From Paenibacillus etheri (GTDB lineage Bacteria; Bacillota; Bacilli; Paenibacillales; Paenibacillaceae), in contig NZ_LCZJ02000030.1 in the NCBI RefSeq assembly GCF_001012825.1, forward strand, positions 36,890 through 100,889: a stretch of 64,000 bases of DNA, written 5' to 3'. Numbering within the stretch: the stretch's first letter is position 1; each line of letters starts with the position of its first letter. Positions 63,850 to 64,000 of this stretch are shown here, piece by piece. The notes beneath the pieces were generated by a model. It did not search any database, was not told the DNA's origin, and was given only the letters and a program-made list of their open reading frames with translations. A program made the translations under genes and the position numbers.

Positions 63850-64000
63850 TCACATCTCCAGAATTTCTACACCATACGGCTCAAGCTGCAGCTCTCCTGA
63901 ACAAATCGAGTGATTCAGCAGACTGTTATACTCCTGTGGCAACGCGACCGTCACCGATTCCCGGCTCAAATTAAGCAAGAATAAAAAGCTTCCTTGATCT
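63850..64000 (-). CDS. C-terminal end of a second glycoside hydrolase, probably GH42 (cut by window)
   Basis: The minus-strand frame reads GSFLFLLNLSRESVTVALPQ, then LLNHSICSGELQLEPYGVEILEM and a stop. This matches the C-terminal beta-domain of GH42 beta-galactosidases, in which a FLFLLNHS strand and a LEPYGV ending are usual; the complete beta-galactosidase at 60.2-62.3 kb has the similar SYLFLLNHTTGD and VVPARGVLIL. Other families with such domains cannot be excluded from 50 residues. Confidence 0.55.
   Translation of the reverse strand, partial: DQGSFLFLLNLSRESVTVALPQEYNSLLNHSICSGELQLEPYGVEILEM

Overview
The window looks like a chromosomal segment of a Paenibacillus-like member of the Bacillota. 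The evidence is a moderate-to-low GC content, strong AGGAGG-type ribosome binding sites, an aa3-type menaquinol oxidase (qoxABCD), Mn-dependent pyrophosphatase, leucine dehydrogenase, TagO, YpsA and a GH42 beta-galactosidase next to an AraC regulator. No rRNA, tRNA, phage or replication genes were seen.

Layout. 1-0.8 kb: the 5' end of an IS3-family insertion sequence with a broken orfA. 0.9-9.3 kb: housekeeping and accessory genes (MFS exporter, lipoprotein cyclophilin, leucine dehydrogenase, ppaC, AAC(3)-like acetyltransferase, a frameshifted ring-cleaving dioxygenase, a YjjG-like HAD phosphatase, tagO). 9.4-15.6 kb: a bacterial RNA-repair operon on the minus strand (RlaP-like nucleotidyltransferase, Hen1, Pnkp), followed by a remnant of the tRNA 2'-phosphotransferase KptA and a Mug-type uracil-DNA glycosylase. 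A promoter, a 45-codon reading frame and an intrinsic terminator lie ahead of it, which suggests attenuation. 15.6-18.9 kb: a YtrABC-like GntR/ABC operon. 19.0-21.3 kb: a polar amino acid ABC importer. 21.5-22.6 kb: a polysaccharide deacetylase. 23.1-27.0 kb: qoxABCD. 27.0-31.5 kb: a chemoreceptor and a secreted protein whose domain order resembles eukaryotic intrinsic factor/transcobalamin.

31.7-49.2 kb is the most unusual part. It holds ten genes that appear to form one envelope-spanning, nucleotide-driven system. They are a large tubulin/FtsZ-like protein with an intact G-box; directly after it, a second protein that I align by eye as a degenerate tubulin paralogue without the G-box; two von Willebrand A proteins with complete MIDAS motifs, both predicted to face outward; a zinc-ribbon GTPase translationally coupled to a GAP1-type membrane protein; a beta-rich small protein; and, divergently, a 50-residue membrane peptide, a zinc-ribbon membrane protein and an exported TPR-like protein. 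Tubulin-like + VWA + GTPase loci have been predicted from comparative genomics to remodel membranes, and GAP1/GTPase modules have been placed in predicted conflict systems (both from memory). I know of no experimental description of this particular arrangement.

49.4-60 kb: small metabolic and stress genes (PNPOx-like, GyrI-like, WrbA, Gfo/Idh/MocA, DUF1648, Nudix, an anchored YceI divergent from a two-component system, amidase, YciI, YpsA). 60.2-64 kb: GH42 beta-galactosidase, a divergent AraC regulator, a repeat-rich intergenic region, and the 3' end of a gene that runs off the window. Two intergenic regions (38.1-38.3 and 63.3-63.8 kb) share arrays of short degenerate palindromes spaced about 50-60 bp.
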